Of a stretch of DNA of 64,000 nt, positions 1-12,919 are shown piece after piece. Each line of letters opens with the position of its first letter. Position 1 is the stretch's first letter. The stretch comes from Neelides folsomi (lineage: Eukaryota; Arthropoda; Collembola; Neelipleona; Neelidae), in NCBI GenBank assembly GCA_034687125.1, contig JAQGBZ010000069.1:1-64000 (forward strand), given 5' to 3'. A program made the position numbers and the translations under genes. Below the pieces are notes generated by a model. That model did not search any database. It was not told the origin of the DNA and saw only the letters and a list, made by a program, of their open reading frames with translations.

Positions 1-181
1 TTATTGGAACCTTTAGAAACGTTTAAAATAAAATAAAAATCTGAATCTTCTCCCTTTAGATTTCTTAATCCCATATATAATTCATTGGCATTTTGTAGAT
101 TCACAATTCACAAATTTTCTTCTTATAATCGAAACAAGAATCACTAATAATAATAATATAAGATACTTTTATATAAAATAA

Positions 182-3100
182 TCAGGCAATTAACAAGGCG
201 AGCGAGGAGTGGAGTTCTAAAGCTAACTTGTAATCATAATTAGATTCAGGTATCAAATGCATCACTTGTTCTGTCAAATCAATTATTGACTCTTTGCTAA
301 ACCGGAGGCATCTCAATTGACTGTAATTCTATAATACAAACAGATCCAAATGTATTAAGTACAGCTTTGTATAACTTTGTAGTTTGTGTAAAATGAGAAT
401 GGAATAGTTAAAAATTAAGGTAATTGTACATACGAGATTTTTAAGCCAATTCGTCAAGTTTGTGCTTAAAGTTGAAATGAGCTCAATGTTCGACTTATTC
501 CTTTTTAAAATAAAATTGAGTCTCATACCAGCAATCACAAGAAGTTTCGATCCCAACAAATCACGTCCACTGACACTCCCAATTGTCTGTTATTCATATA
601 AAAAGCTCATTAATTTTTAAACATGGTTATTAAAACTTCGACTTTATGAAAATTTACTAAAGGACAAAAACAATATTTTTCCAACCTGCAGCCCAAGGAT
701 GTCAAATCCATTTGAGTAATATTCACAAACTTGATTGATTCGCAAACCGTCTAAATCAATTGACCAAATCTTCCCAAGTTCAAAACATCTTTGGATAATT
801 TTCTCATTTTCTTGCAATCCCTCTAATGTCGGCATCGACTAACATTAAAAAGTAAAATTAAAATATTTCATAATAAAACATGTATGATTTTTACAAAAAT
901 GTTTACATTCAACTCAGATTTTTTATTTGAATCGTCACATTCTTGAGGAATTGCATGAGCCGCATTTGACACTACATGACAAAGAAATTCTTCTCGCATA
1001 AGCTTCAACGAAAGGTCAACTTCAACATTGAGCTGTTGGGGCGATAAACTCAAACTTTCAAAAAACAATCCACGAGACTAAAAAAATTATTAACTTAATT
1101 ATTATTAACTAGATAATGATTTTTGATAAAATTTTGAACTTGAAAAGAATTATAAATGTAATCTTATTAATTATATTTAAAATTGTACTAATATATTTAT
1201 ATGTAAATACCCGAGTATCAAAAAGATTGTTTGGCCTCATGTTGGCCCTTTTCAAATTGAAAATTTGAACAAAAAGGGTGACAAGTGCCAATTGGTAATG
1301 GAGAAGAATCATTTGATAATTATTCGTTGGTTGCACAAGGGCCAAATCAGTTAAGGACGTCGAACTCGCTTCATTTGCCCAATGATTCCTCTTCATCTTT
1401 TTACCCTCAGATGGAATTCCTTCGCATTCATTCTTCGATTCCATAAAAGAATCTAAAAATGTGAAGGTGATTTCCAAGAATTTTTCTTTTTCATCTCCAC
1501 CCATTAAAGGAGCTTGCTGAACTTTCTCAACTAATTTTTCTCGTTTCCCAATGGGAATTCCAGTCAGATGGGCAAAAGGCTTTGAAATGAATGTAGACCA
1601 AATCATTGACATCATTCCTATTTAAAGTAAAATAGAAAAATTAATTCATTTTCAAAAGATGAATTTGACATTAAATGCATACAATAAATAAATATATTAA
1701 TTAAGGTTTAGTATATTGTATGTAATTATAAACCTTGTTTAGTTAGAGGACATTTAATGCATTTGATAATCCTCACAGATGATTCTAAATATGATAGAGA
1801 ATTTATATCTTTATTCCATTCTAAACAAAATTCCCAAGCGTAATTTGCTAGGATCGTGTCTACTGTTAAACTAACAGAGAAGTTTTCAAGGAGGTTTTTC
1901 ACAAGATCTGAAATCAAATCATTTACAGAATAAAGTAAAACATAAATATGTTATATTTTGATAAATATTAAAGAAATGTTGAATGTTGTATTTAATATTT
2001 TTATACCTAAAGCTAATTGAGTTTTTTCATCAAGTTGTGGTTCTGGTGAAGGAGTTAGTTCTTGTTCAAGTTTTCCTCTCCCCTTTCTCACAATAACTTT
2101 CTTGACAGGTTCCAAATTCCCAATTAATTGAGGTTCTAAACCTATAGTTGTGAGCCATTTACCAACAAGTTCTGCAATGCAACCTAATCAGAAAGAAATT
2201 TCATATTTTGAATAAATAAATAAAAATCTTACATTATTAATTAATCAATAAATTATTGGCAATGTTATAAAATATTAAAAATCTACCTTTTCCTTTATCC
2301 AGTAAGCTCGCAACCGATAGTTGTTCATTTTCATATGGTAAAAGTGGAATTGTCGTGTTTGGAATTTCAGGCCTTTGAACGAGAATTTTGGAGAGAAGCC
2401 AAAGATCTTCAATTTGCTTCAACAACGAATTCCATTTTAATGAATCAAATGACAAGTTTTCCCAACCAACTTCACGTCCTTCTGAGTCTTCTGACTCTTC
2501 GACACTTTCTTTCGACTCTCTCTTCTTTTTCTAATAAAAAATTTCACAATTAAAGAATTGGACAATTCAATTTAAAGTCATTTTACTTACTTTTGACTCT
2601 ATTAAGGTCAGCACATTCGCCACGACTCCTCTACTTACAAGAGAAAATGTATAATTGTGGAAAATATTGGGAGATTTTGTGATATCTCGCCTCACTTCCT
2701 CCCACCATTTACTAGAAGCATTAATCTCCGAACAAACAACTTCAAACCCTATTAAACGAACAGAAAATATTAATACAAACTATGAATAGCAATTGCAATG
2801 TAAATCCTTTTTGATATATATTAAGATGCAGATCTATTTAATACAAAATATTTCAACCTTGAAGTTCGCATAAAGCAAATAAAACTTTGTAAAGTCTTTC
2901 AATTCTCAAAAGAATGTTTTCTTTTGTAAAATTCATTTCCGTCCAGTAGTTAAACAAGAGCAGAAGAATCTGAGAAGGCAAAAGCCCGCTTCCTTTTACA
3001 TGCGTTTTCCAACTTTCCAAATCACTTGTTCCATTTAAAAGTCCACAATAAAAGAACTTCCCTAAAATTAAAAATATTCAATTGGTTTTATAGAATTTAC

Positions 3101-6100
3101 ATATTTTATTACTTATTTTAATTTGGCTTATCAAATCAACTTAAAATTGTTCAATTTTTTAAATTTAAATTGTTTTAATTACCAAAATGGCGAATAGTTT
3201 CAGCTTTCATGTTCATTGGAATTCCATTAACTTTCCTTTTTCCAATTTCTTGGTCCAAGACGAAAGAGGCAAAGAAATGTGTTAAAGGCAAATCTCCTTG
3301 TTCTTCTTCAAAACTCACATTTCGCTTCTTTTCTTTTTCTTCGGAAAAATATTTATCTTCGAATGCATCCAAAGTCTTTTTTTCTCCTTCGGTCATTTGG
3401 AGCCCCAGAAGAAAAGCCTTTTTAGAATCATATTATAGATTTAATTTACTAATTTATTAAATTAAGTTCATAATGGCTAAATAAATAATGATTTTTTAAG
3501 ATAATAAAACCTCGCGATTTCCGAAAGGATCTTCTGAATAAGGAGGCGGATCACTTAACGAATTTGACAGAAATTGATACAAATCTAACAAACTTTGCAA
3601 CTCAAATGCCAAAGACAAATCTTTTTCTCCTATAAATTAAACACCAAATCGTTAATAGATCAAAAATTACCCGATTATGTATTCAAATATCGACATTTAA
3701 GAATTAAGTATACCATATCCATTTAGGTATTATGTAGACTCATAAAAAATTATTATAAAAACAGTAAAACTATAAAAAATTTACCTTGGTCGGAAAACAT
3801 GATAATGTAATCTTCAATTAAAGATTTAAACATTTTTGAATCTTTCACTTTCCTTGTCAATATTTTGAATCCTTGATTGATTAAACTCTGACTTTTCAAG
3901 TCTTTGAGGAGATTGAAGAGAATTTGTTCCATCGATTCCGGTTCGTCTCTCAATACTCTCTGAATTGATTTGAGCAAATGCATATCCTTTACCTTCACAC
4001 TCGTTCCGTCCCTTAAACAATAAAATATTCACTATTATAGTAATTATAATTAATCATGATAAAATATAAATTAAAATAATCATTAATTGAAATTGAATTG
4101 GCATGATAAATTATAAGCTTAATTTACAAAATTCTTAATTATGAGTAAGAATAAAAATTTAAAAATTACGATAGAGCAAGATGAAATGGAATATCAAAAG
4201 AATAAACTTCTCCTTCATGATTCATATAAAGTGCAGGAACTTGTGGTCGATTTCCTCCTCGCATCGGAAAGTTGGAAAGCCCAAGAAAGCCAAAATTGGT
4301 TGAAAGCAAGCGTCCGCTTCGACTTGCAGTAAAAGATCCCACTTTGGGTCCTTGTTCCATAGCAAAAATTTCAATGGTTCCTTTCCTTGGTGCAAAGACC
4401 AGAAGAAACAAAGCTCGTCTTGATTGACTTTTAGATCTTTTTCCAACATCTTCTGCTGTGTCAATCCAAGCGATTTCGGAATCTCTGTAGCCTTTTAATA
4501 TCCGTATTGCTATTCCTCGTTGATTATCAATGATAATGATTCTTCCTAAAGAATCAGTAATTGCGGAAAGACGGCGACAAGGAGAGACGATAATTGATAA
4601 ACCAATGCGACTTGCATCAGGCAATCCGAACCTTCAAAAATTTAATAATTTAAAGTTAGTAAAGAATTACGATTAATTGCGAAATTTTAAGATTCATTAC
4701 ATAATTCATTGCTAAATTGTCTTATATGGTGAATTAATTGAATAAAATGAAATCGAAATATAATTTACCTTAAACCTGTAGAATTTGGTTGCTCAATTTT
4801 TGCTTTTTCTGCAGTTGGCTCTTTGGCTTTTGAAGAACTCGAACCAAAACCGAGCCAACCCGATGCAGCGTTCATTAGAGAATTCTTTAATTTCGAAGCT
4901 ACAGCGTAAGCAATTTCAACAAATACAGGAAACGCGATTCCTTCTTGAGCTGTTAAATAACTCATGTATGGCTTCTGACCGGCTGTTAGGAAAACAGTTG
5001 AAGTGAGTGGAATTGCTTTGACATGTGCTGTAAATCCGCCATGGATCGAGGCAGTTAAAAAATGATCTAAAAGACACGGGGTGATCGTTCCTAAAGTCTC
5101 ACAATCAACAGTCTTTTCTTGTTTATCAAAATTCCATTTTTTGTATGAAAGTGGAGGAGCATCCACAGCAGATTCAAATCTTGCTTGACCTATTAAAAAT
5201 ATAAAGTTGAAATATTTTAATAATGTAATTAAAGCCAAAAGTCCTATGTACATTAGTATTATTATTGTTGCATTTGACAAAATGAAAATTAAATAGCAAT
5301 TTTATAATTTAATAGAATCTTACTTCTTGCAAGTTGGCTTCTACAAGCCCTTAATGTTTGAAAAAGGCCAAATCCATCAAGAATAACAATAACAGTTGGA
5401 TATAAAATTGTCAATTCTTCAAGTTGATCATGTTCAAGTGAGCTTTTGGCTGAGTAAAATGAATGACATTTGAAGGCATTGACAGGTTCATTGTGAAACA
5501 TTTGACTTAAAAGTAAACTTCCAGCTTCTGTGTATAAATTAACGGTGCCTGAATTAAATCCAACTGCGACACATGTCCAATCTGGAGCTCCGTGTGAGGA
5601 CTTCTTTTGAGACAAAATTGGAATACAAATAACGCTCGTAATAAAATCCCTAATTAAACAAATCCATATCGTTTTCACTTCGTAAATGAATATTATAAAA
5701 TAAAGTACTTATTATATTTAACAATTAAATAAAGATATTTAAAATTAATGTTAATTGAATCATTTTACGTCTTTTCAGATGTAGAAATTTCCCCTTTGTA
5801 AGAAACGACCAAATTCCACAATCCCCTCTTTTCATCCCATTCACCTACAAAAAATTAATAAAACTTTTAATCAAGGTTTGTAGAAAATGGAGGTTTTAAA
5901 TTTTATGCTGATTCATTAAATGTAAAATACTTGAATATTAACATTCGTTCAGTGTTTTTTGATTTTACCTGATAAATAAATTATCTTTTTGTTTCGCCCA
6001 ATTACAAAAAAGTCCCCAACAGGCGAATAGGCAATTTTACAATTAGAAATCCAATCACTTTGTTTCTCTTTGACTTCTTCAATAAACTTTTGGGTCAATG

Positions 6101-6362
6101 TTTCATCTCTAACAGTGTCATCTTCTCCCCAGCCAAAATCCATTTCTTCTTTTGGTTCTATTTGAATTCACCATTTTATAAAAACGATTTGGGAAAATAA
6201 TAAAAATACAATATATTATATGTAATTATAATTATTGTAATTTTTATAAATAATGTTTTACAAACCTTCAGATATTGGAACATGGTTATCTTCAAACAGA
6301 TAACTTTTGATATCCTTCAAATTATTTAAAACACCATGAAATTGCATTGCAACCCCACTCAT
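182..6362 (-). CDS. RAB3GAP2: Rab3 GTPase-activating protein non-catalytic subunit
   Basis: Regulatory subunit of the Rab3GAP heterodimer, which acts on Rab3 GTPases and serves as exchange factor for Rab18. Nineteen exons: 6362-6266, 6157-5969, 5844-5769, 5649-5324, 5189-4769, 4631-4170, 4011-3785, 3629-3511, 3417-3183, 3061-2858, 2748-2591, 2530-2287, 2183-2007, 1907-1734, 1617-1211, 1077-907, 838-686, 586-434, 328-182. They total 4140 nt (1379 aa), close to the human length of about 1390. Exon 6 is the most diagnostic: it has RGIAIRxxKGYRDxxIxWI and ends in PFHLALS, as in vertebrate RAB3GAP2. Exon 4 has PDWTCVAVGF and FGLFQTLRACR. Exon 5 has the NAASGWLG motif. The C-terminal exon aligns with the vertebrate end (LTEQVMHLIPES). 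All introns are GT-AG and short. The start ATG at 6362 is the only one that keeps the N-terminal frame into exon 2. The gene is intact. Confidence 0.95.
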
Positions 6363-6767
6363 TTTGACTCGCAATTAAATAATTAATTAACTTCTAAATT
6401 CTACTGTTATTTTAATAATCTTAATTATGTTAACTTAATGTCAATATTGCAACAATTACTCCGTAGTACGCTCAACATTAAACGTGCTGTTGTTCCTGTC
6501 TGTTGCGCAAACATAAATTTTAACTAAATTATCTCCCAATTTGTAAATACTCCCTAAAGAGGCAGTTTATGTAAACACGACGTCTGTAACTCTCAAACAA
6601 CCCCTACGACGAGTCGATTCAAAATTTCGTGATAACATTGATTAACCGAGTTCAATGAGTTCATTTGTATTATAAACATAAAATAAATGTTTCCCCATAA
6701 AAATTAAAAATTTAATCATCAGAATTGGTATAAATATAATTTAAAAGTTCTTGTACAAATAACTCGC
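6363..6767. other. intergenic, between two minus-strand genes
   Basis: This stretch holds the upstream region of RAB3GAP2 and the downstream region of the carbonic-anhydrase-like gene. It is AT-rich with one more GC-balanced patch at about 6450-6650, probably the RAB3GAP2 promoter. I see no open frame or repeat. Confidence 0.5.
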
Positions 6768-8465
6768 TCATAAGCTCTGTAATTGTACAAGCATTGATAA
6801 TATTAAATAACTTAAAAAAACTCTAGCTCTTTTTGGATATTTCCATTGGTCCCTTTCTCGATGATTAATTTTCCATAAAGAAGCACTTCTCATTGTCAGA
6901 GAAGATCCTCTGCTTAGGGCAGCATCAGGAGAAATTGTCAAAATGTATTCTTCTGACTTCTTGCCGCCTGATAGAAGAACAGGATAGAAATTCCGCTCGA
7001 TTCGTTTACCGTCCGTATCTCTGATATTCATAAAAGGACGCATCTAAGCGTTAAAATTGAAATAAATTAAACCCTTTATTTCAAATTCAATGTATAACTA
7101 AGTTTATTCAAATGTTACAGTTACAATTTATATTTAAAAGTTAAAATCTCAACCTGATTGAAGGAAACACTGAGAGGATGTTTGAAAACGGCCCATTTAA
7201 CTCCTTCATTACAATTGTCACTGGGTAGATCTTTCGCATTATATTGGAAGAGAGAAATATCGGCAGGAAAAAGGTTTTTCAAGTCCAACGGTCCATGAAC
7301 CTTCAGATTTAAGGAAAAATGTTAGAAAATGATTGATTTAATATATAATTAATTATAGTATTCTTAAAATTTTATCTAAAAATTTTTAAAACAGTAAAAA
7401 GATTTTACTTGATTTGGAGACTCATTTGGTGAAGCAACTGTTAAAGCTGCACGAACAATTGGTTCCAAATGGTCATTCTCAACACCTGAAAGCTTTAAAA
7501 TGGATTTCATAATAAATATTACTTCTATTTAACGTTAAAAAATGTAAAACTAAAATGCCAAAAAATGAATCTGAACCTCAAATAAAACGGTAGCAATAAA
7601 AATGTCGTTGCCACTAGCTTCCTTGAGTGTATTGCATGCTCCAGAGTAATGAACAAATTGCATTTCCAGTGGAAAAGTTCCATTTTGTGCGTTGGCCTCA
7701 TCTTCGTCATCGAAATCTCCAAGTCCCGTGGAGCTCCAATGAAGGACTATATGAGCTAAAACATATTGGGAAGTCCATCCTTTCCCCCTTATTGTATTCT
7801 CACAAGTGGGATTCTCCTCCATCATGACAATAACTTTAAATAATGAAATTATTCAATAATTGAATAATTATTAAAATCAATTATTAAATTATTAATTAAT
7901 CAACAAGTCAAAGAATATAAAATAATTAGAGAAATAAGTCATTTTATATTAACTATAATATTAAATTAATAGTTTAGTTAAGATAAATTCACCAGCTTTT
8001 CCTGTGTTCTTGACATAAAATCTATCTCTTTTCACTCCGTAGAACTTGTTGATTCGGAGTACTTCGTTCTTTGACGGATCTCGATTCATTGGAGGAAACA
8101 TTGTGCCAGGATTGAAGGCAATTGGAGATTGTCGTCTTCCGTCTTCACAACTTTCTTGGATGACTCCGCTTCCGCCAGATTCGCCTAAATTATTAGATGC
8201 AAGCCCCGCTGGGTGCTTTGAAGGACCGTTTGAAGGAACATTGGAAGTAGCTTCAGGAAGAGATGATGCTTGTCCATTAGTTGTTTCATCTGCTGCATAA
8301 ATGAATAAAAAATATTACAAACTATAGTATCTTTGAGTCTTGATTAATTAATAGAATAAACAAACCAGCCGTAGAAGGATCTTCAGCAAATATTGGGATT
8401 GAAAAAGCCCAAAAAGCAAAAAGAATTAGGAAAAGGCGTTTATTTAACAATGTAAGAAGTTCCAT
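6768..8465 (-). CDS. secreted carbonic anhydrase-related protein, catalytically dead
   Basis: Alpha-carbonic-anhydrase fold, about 387 aa. Exons: 8465-8366, 8292-7993, 7833-7577, 7492-7409, 7300-7154, 7043-6768 (1164 nt). The N-terminus is a signal peptide (LLNKRLFLILFAFWAF), followed by a Ser/Pro-rich linker. The family motif CEDGRRQSPI follows. The zinc-site strand reads HIVLHW and LEMQFVHY. Against human CA2, His94 becomes Val, His96 is kept, His119 becomes Gln, and Thr199 becomes Pro (DLPSDNCNEGVKW). Two of three zinc ligands and the proton-relay threonine are therefore gone. The extracellular disulfide cysteines equivalent to CA2 positions 23 and 203 are kept, which argues for selection on the fold. 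The C-terminus ends in a hydrophobic stretch after a basic run, so a GPI signal or membrane tail is possible. It is probably a binding or adhesive CARP-like protein rather than an enzyme. Family call sure; role unknown. Confidence 0.88.
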
Positions 8466-9000
8466 CGCAAGTCGAAAATGTATATGGAATATACACGATA
8501 AAATATATTATTAAATTTTTTATCGTTATTTCAGTGTTGTTAAACTATCGTTACAAATTCTTGTGTTGTACTTTTGTACTTGTGCCGGAGCACCTCATGT
8601 ATGTAATTGAAAGTAAAAAGGAAACCCATTCGCCAAACTCACCCTTGCCAATTACCTGCGCTAACATGCCAGGAAAATTGTATTTTACCTCTATTCAGAT
8701 CGTTTTCATTCATTCATGATTGATCTTGAATCAAAGTTCTTGATCAAAATCAACAGTCAGTGTCAGTCTGTCAGTGACAGTGTCCGTGTCCAGTGTCCAC
8801 TCTCTAGCCCATTCTAATTGTCACTAAAATATAATCTACACTTTTATTAAAATATTTTTGCATTTTATATCCTATGTAAATTTTTATAAGCCTCCAGCCG
8901 AATCAGCCGATACTATAAAGTCGTATTATATTATTATTTCTTGTTTTGCGGCTACTTATAAAGTTTTTGGACACGGAGTGACGGAGTTGTCAAGATCAAG
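8466..9000. promoter_or_regulatory. divergent upstream region of the CA-like gene and Ku70
   Basis: A 535 bp head-to-head intergenic region that must hold both promoters. At 8757-8775 three copies of TCAGT, the arthropod initiator consensus, lie on the plus strand within 20 bp, inside a GTCAGT-rich low-complexity tract that runs to about 8800. These could mark Ku70 transcription starts about 230 bp before its ATG. No TATA box is obvious. The assignment is inference. Confidence 0.35.
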
Positions 9001-10137
9001 ATGGATAATCCGTGGGATCAAGATGAGGATGCTTTTGAAGGAGAAGAAACGGGTGAAGGATCATTCGGGTTTTCGGGGAAGACAGCGCTGATCGCGATTA
9101 TTGACGCTTCATCTTCCATGTTTAGACCCTGGGGTGATAATGACGAAACTCCGTTTATGTCATCATTAAAGGTATTATTATTATTCAAATCATTTGTAGA
9201 TTTAATAATATTGGCATTGTTTATTTTATTTGGTGTCAGTCAATGGGCGAGAATCATTCTTTACTCATTGTCAGAATCAACAGGTTGAGATTTTTGGTGC
9301 TATAATATTATTTTTTATCAATTTTACAGTGCATCACTTCAATGTGCAAGAGCAAAATGATTTCAAATCCCAACGATTTCGTCTCAATTCTCTTCACTGG
9401 AACTGAGAATTCGAAAAACTCATCGGATTTTAAAAATCTTTACGTTTTTAATGAAATGAGAAAATTGACCGTCCGGAATGTTGATATTCTTCATAACATT
9501 GTGGATGAAAATTCAATGGAATTCTTTGAAAATATTGGATCAGATGATAATTTAGATTTGAAGGATGTATTTTGGCTTGCTAAAATCATCTTTGAAGACG
9601 CGTACGTAAAATAAATGATATTTACAATTGTGCATTTTTAACTAGTCAATATTCTAAATATATAAATTAGTAAATATTAATATTTGTAGGAAAACTGACA
9701 AGTTCGATAGAAAGATCTTGTATTTCACATGCAATGATGATCCCACTCAAGGGAATTCAATGGCAGCTCAAGCAGCAGCTCAGCGATTCAAAGATCTTGG
9801 AAATGTTCAATTTGAAGTGGTCACTTACAATGATTCTTTTGACATGGGGAAATTTTACAAAAAGGTTTATTTCAAAAATTGCATATTTAAGGTTTATAAT
9901 TAACAGTTAACATGTTGGCTTTTGTTATACTTGTTATTTTTTGATATTATTTCATTTCAGTATTTGGATCTGGAAGATTCTCAATTAATCAGAAGTTCTG
10001 ATGCAGACTCACTTTTTAAAGTTGTTCGTATGCGTCAACGGCAAAAAAGGGCAATCGCAAATCTGAATTTTGAAATCACAAATGGAATTTCCATTGCTGT
10101 CGGAGTTTACAAACTTGTCGGGTAAATAAATAAACAG

Positions 10138-10186
<49 letters not shown>

Positions 10187-11747
10187 GAAAACTTTTTATC
10201 TAATTATACTAATTAACCATTTAATTTTATAGGAAAATTACTCCACCTAAACCGAAAATTATTCAAAAAACCACAAATGAAATTGTTGAAACTACAACGA
10301 ATGTTTTTATTTCTGTAATTATCATATTTTAAAAATAAATTAAACATAATTAAATATATAATTAAATTAAATTTCCATTTTCATGAAAAAAAATATAAAA
10401 TATAGAACACCGGAATTCCAGTATTAAAATCCGAAATTGTGAAATCTGTGAATATTCTTGGAGAATCTGCTGTTCTCACCACTGAAGAGGTCAAAGAGAG
10501 CAAATATGTCTACGACGTTGGGATTAAACTTATCGGATTTCTCAAAATGAAGAATGTCCAACCTTTCAAATATTTCCGTTCCACTTGCGGATTTCTTTAT
10601 CCTGATGACAAAAGAATTTCTGGAAGCAAGGAATTCTTTGCAAATCTTCTTTCTCGTTGCAACGCTTTGCAGGTTATTACTTTTACCTCTTCTTTTATTT
10701 CCAATTTACGATATGATTGATAAATTGAAATCATTTGTTTTGCATTATCAATAAGTGAAAAAATATTTTTATACACAATTAGTGAAAACAATTATAATTT
10801 AATTATGCCTGCAGAAAGTTCCATTGGTTCGAATTGTCAGTGCAAGAGGAAGAACTCCAAAGATAGCCGTCCTTCTTCCTTCTATGGGAGAAAAGGACAT
10901 TGGACCTCAAGTTCCCCAAGGATTTCATATTTTTTTCATCCCATTTGCTGGTAATTAAATGTTTTAGCTGTCAATTCCATCCTTAAAGTTTTATAAATAA
11001 TAATTAACATTTTATAACAAAATATTTGTTTAAAGATGAAATTCGATCTGCGGAGAACGAAGGTGAAAAACCTCATTTGGCTCCAGACGAAATGACAGAA
11101 AAGATGGAGATGATTGTGAAGAAGTTGACACAAAAATCATTTGATTTAATGTCAATTCCTGACCCATCTCTTCAATTCATCTACAGATATCTCGAAGATG
11201 TCGTTTTTAACCAAGTGCGAGAAGAAGTGGATGATCCTTCACGTAATTATAACAAGTTTAATACCATTAATTAAACAAAATTGGAAATGATCATTTTTCA
11301 AAATAACTTCATTTAACATTTTTAATTCATTATGTATTTATTTAATTCATAATTTAGTTCCAAACGATGAATTAATTGCTGAGAGAGTTGGAGATTTAAC
11401 CGAAGAAGTGAAACGCATTGGTGAATCGCAAGGTCAATATTTTAGGAAAGCCGCAGCTACTTCAGCTAGAGCTCCCAAAAGGCCAGCCAATTTGGACATG
11501 AAAATTGAAGCAGAAAATCAACGGGTAAAAATTTCAATTTGATTGTCTTAATTTCTCAATGTTTAATGTCTAATGGATTTGTAATTGTAATTGCCATTAA
11601 ATCAATTTTGTTTTATTACCCAAGGTTGAAAAGCTAACCATTCCAGTTCTTACCGAATTTCTTGAATCAAAAGGCTTTCAAACATTTAGGAAGAAAAAAG
11701 CTGAACTTGTCAGTGATGTTTACAACTATTTCTTATCATATCCTTAA
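9001..11747 (+). CDS. XRCC6: Ku70, DNA end-binding subunit of NHEJ
   Basis: Ku70 pairs with Ku80 to bind double-strand DNA ends in non-homologous end joining. Ten exons: 9001-9171, 9330-9601, 9690-9864, 9961-10121, 10233-10314, 10406-10672, 10815-10950, 11036-11242, 11358-11524, 11625-11747. They sum to 1761 nt (586 aa), the usual Ku70 size. An acidic N-terminus leads into the vWA-like domain (ALIAIIDASSSMF). The Ku core follows (FLKMKNVQPFKYFRSTCGFLYPDD; IVSARGRTPKIAVLLPS). The protein ends in a SAP-type DNA-binding helix pair (TEFLESKGFQTFRKKKAELV), as Ku70 but not Ku80 does. The intron after exon 4 contains an ATT microsatellite. All introns are GT-AG. The gene is intact. Confidence 0.95.
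10138..10186 (+). repeat. (TTA)n microsatellite in a Ku70 intron
   Basis: About 15 uninterrupted TTA units lie in the intron between Ku70 exons 4 and 5. This is the longest perfect trinucleotide run I noticed in the window. It is likely length-polymorphic. Confidence 0.9.
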
Positions 11748-12919
11748 TCCGTATTATGTGAGTTGAAGAAAAATTTTCTAATTCAATGTGATTTAACATT
11801 AAAACAATTACAATGTATAATCCTTATTGTATAATATAAGTATATAAAGTTTTAAGTATCAATACCTATTTACCTATTCATATAATTTGATTAATATTGA
11901 ATAAAATTTAATTGGCCAAACATTAAGGATCCAATTTGAATACTTAATATTTCATTATCGCATATTAATATTTTTACACTTTCCTCTTTTATTTCACAAA
12001 GATTTCAACTAGGTATACAAGTATTAGATATAAACTTATGGTTAGTATAAGTTATTGTTAGTAGTATAATATAGTCAAAATTATTCAAAAACTTGAGAAA
12101 GCATCTCATCCTCTTATACAATGATAGTTCTTATTTAATTGACCATTCAAATGAATGATTCGTTTTATTGAAGTTATTAAACGAGACCACTGTTAGTCAG
12201 TCAGGAATAAAGAATGATAACCATATACTTACATATCTTATTTAATTTTTAATTAATTGTTCATCCTTGGTTTACATTTAACTTTCCACGCGTGTATGGA
12301 ACAATGAAGCGAGATGAGGATTCATGAAGATTGTCCGAATTTAACTTTGACATACTAAATAACTATAATTATAAATACTTGTACTAGGAAATGATAAAAA
12401 TGAAAGCCTAAATGTTAAGCTCAATGCTAAACAAGTTCATTTAGGCACATCAATATGAACAATGTGATAAAATTTATTTTTATATACTTAAACTTGTACG
12501 TACATTTTTATTATATACTTTACATCACCTATATATTAAATCATATGTATATGATCATATATATTATATTTTATATAATGAGAAATAATTATGAATGTTT
12601 TTTATTTTATTTTTTATAAGCATTGCATTTGTAATTTACCCTTCACATTTTAAGGTTCTCCGGTTTGAGTGGGATAAAAAAGATTACAAAAATTTGATAA
12701 AATAAATACCATTGAATATTGTTAATTCCTATTATTTTCAAGTGTTGGGAGTGTCGGATAAGAAAATGTAAATTCTTTTATTATGTTTGATACTGATAAA
12801 TATGACACAGAATATTGTTTAACCCAATTGCACATAGAAAATTCTTTTAATAACGTTTAGTATTTAGAGTTGCCTCATATTCATTCAAAAAATTTAAATA
12901 GAAAGCGCAAGGAAAAAAC
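11748..12919. other. intergenic, Ku70 3' flank and aminopeptidase upstream region
   Basis: AT-rich sequence with no supported exon. A TCAGT-containing patch lies near 12190-12210. Short TATA/ATAT runs occur around 12480-12590. I assign no promoter with confidence. Confidence 0.4.

Noticed and set aside
3209-3460. Plus-strand ORF overlapping RAB3GAP2 exon 9
   Set aside because: Antisense to a well-supported exon; no independent coding signal.
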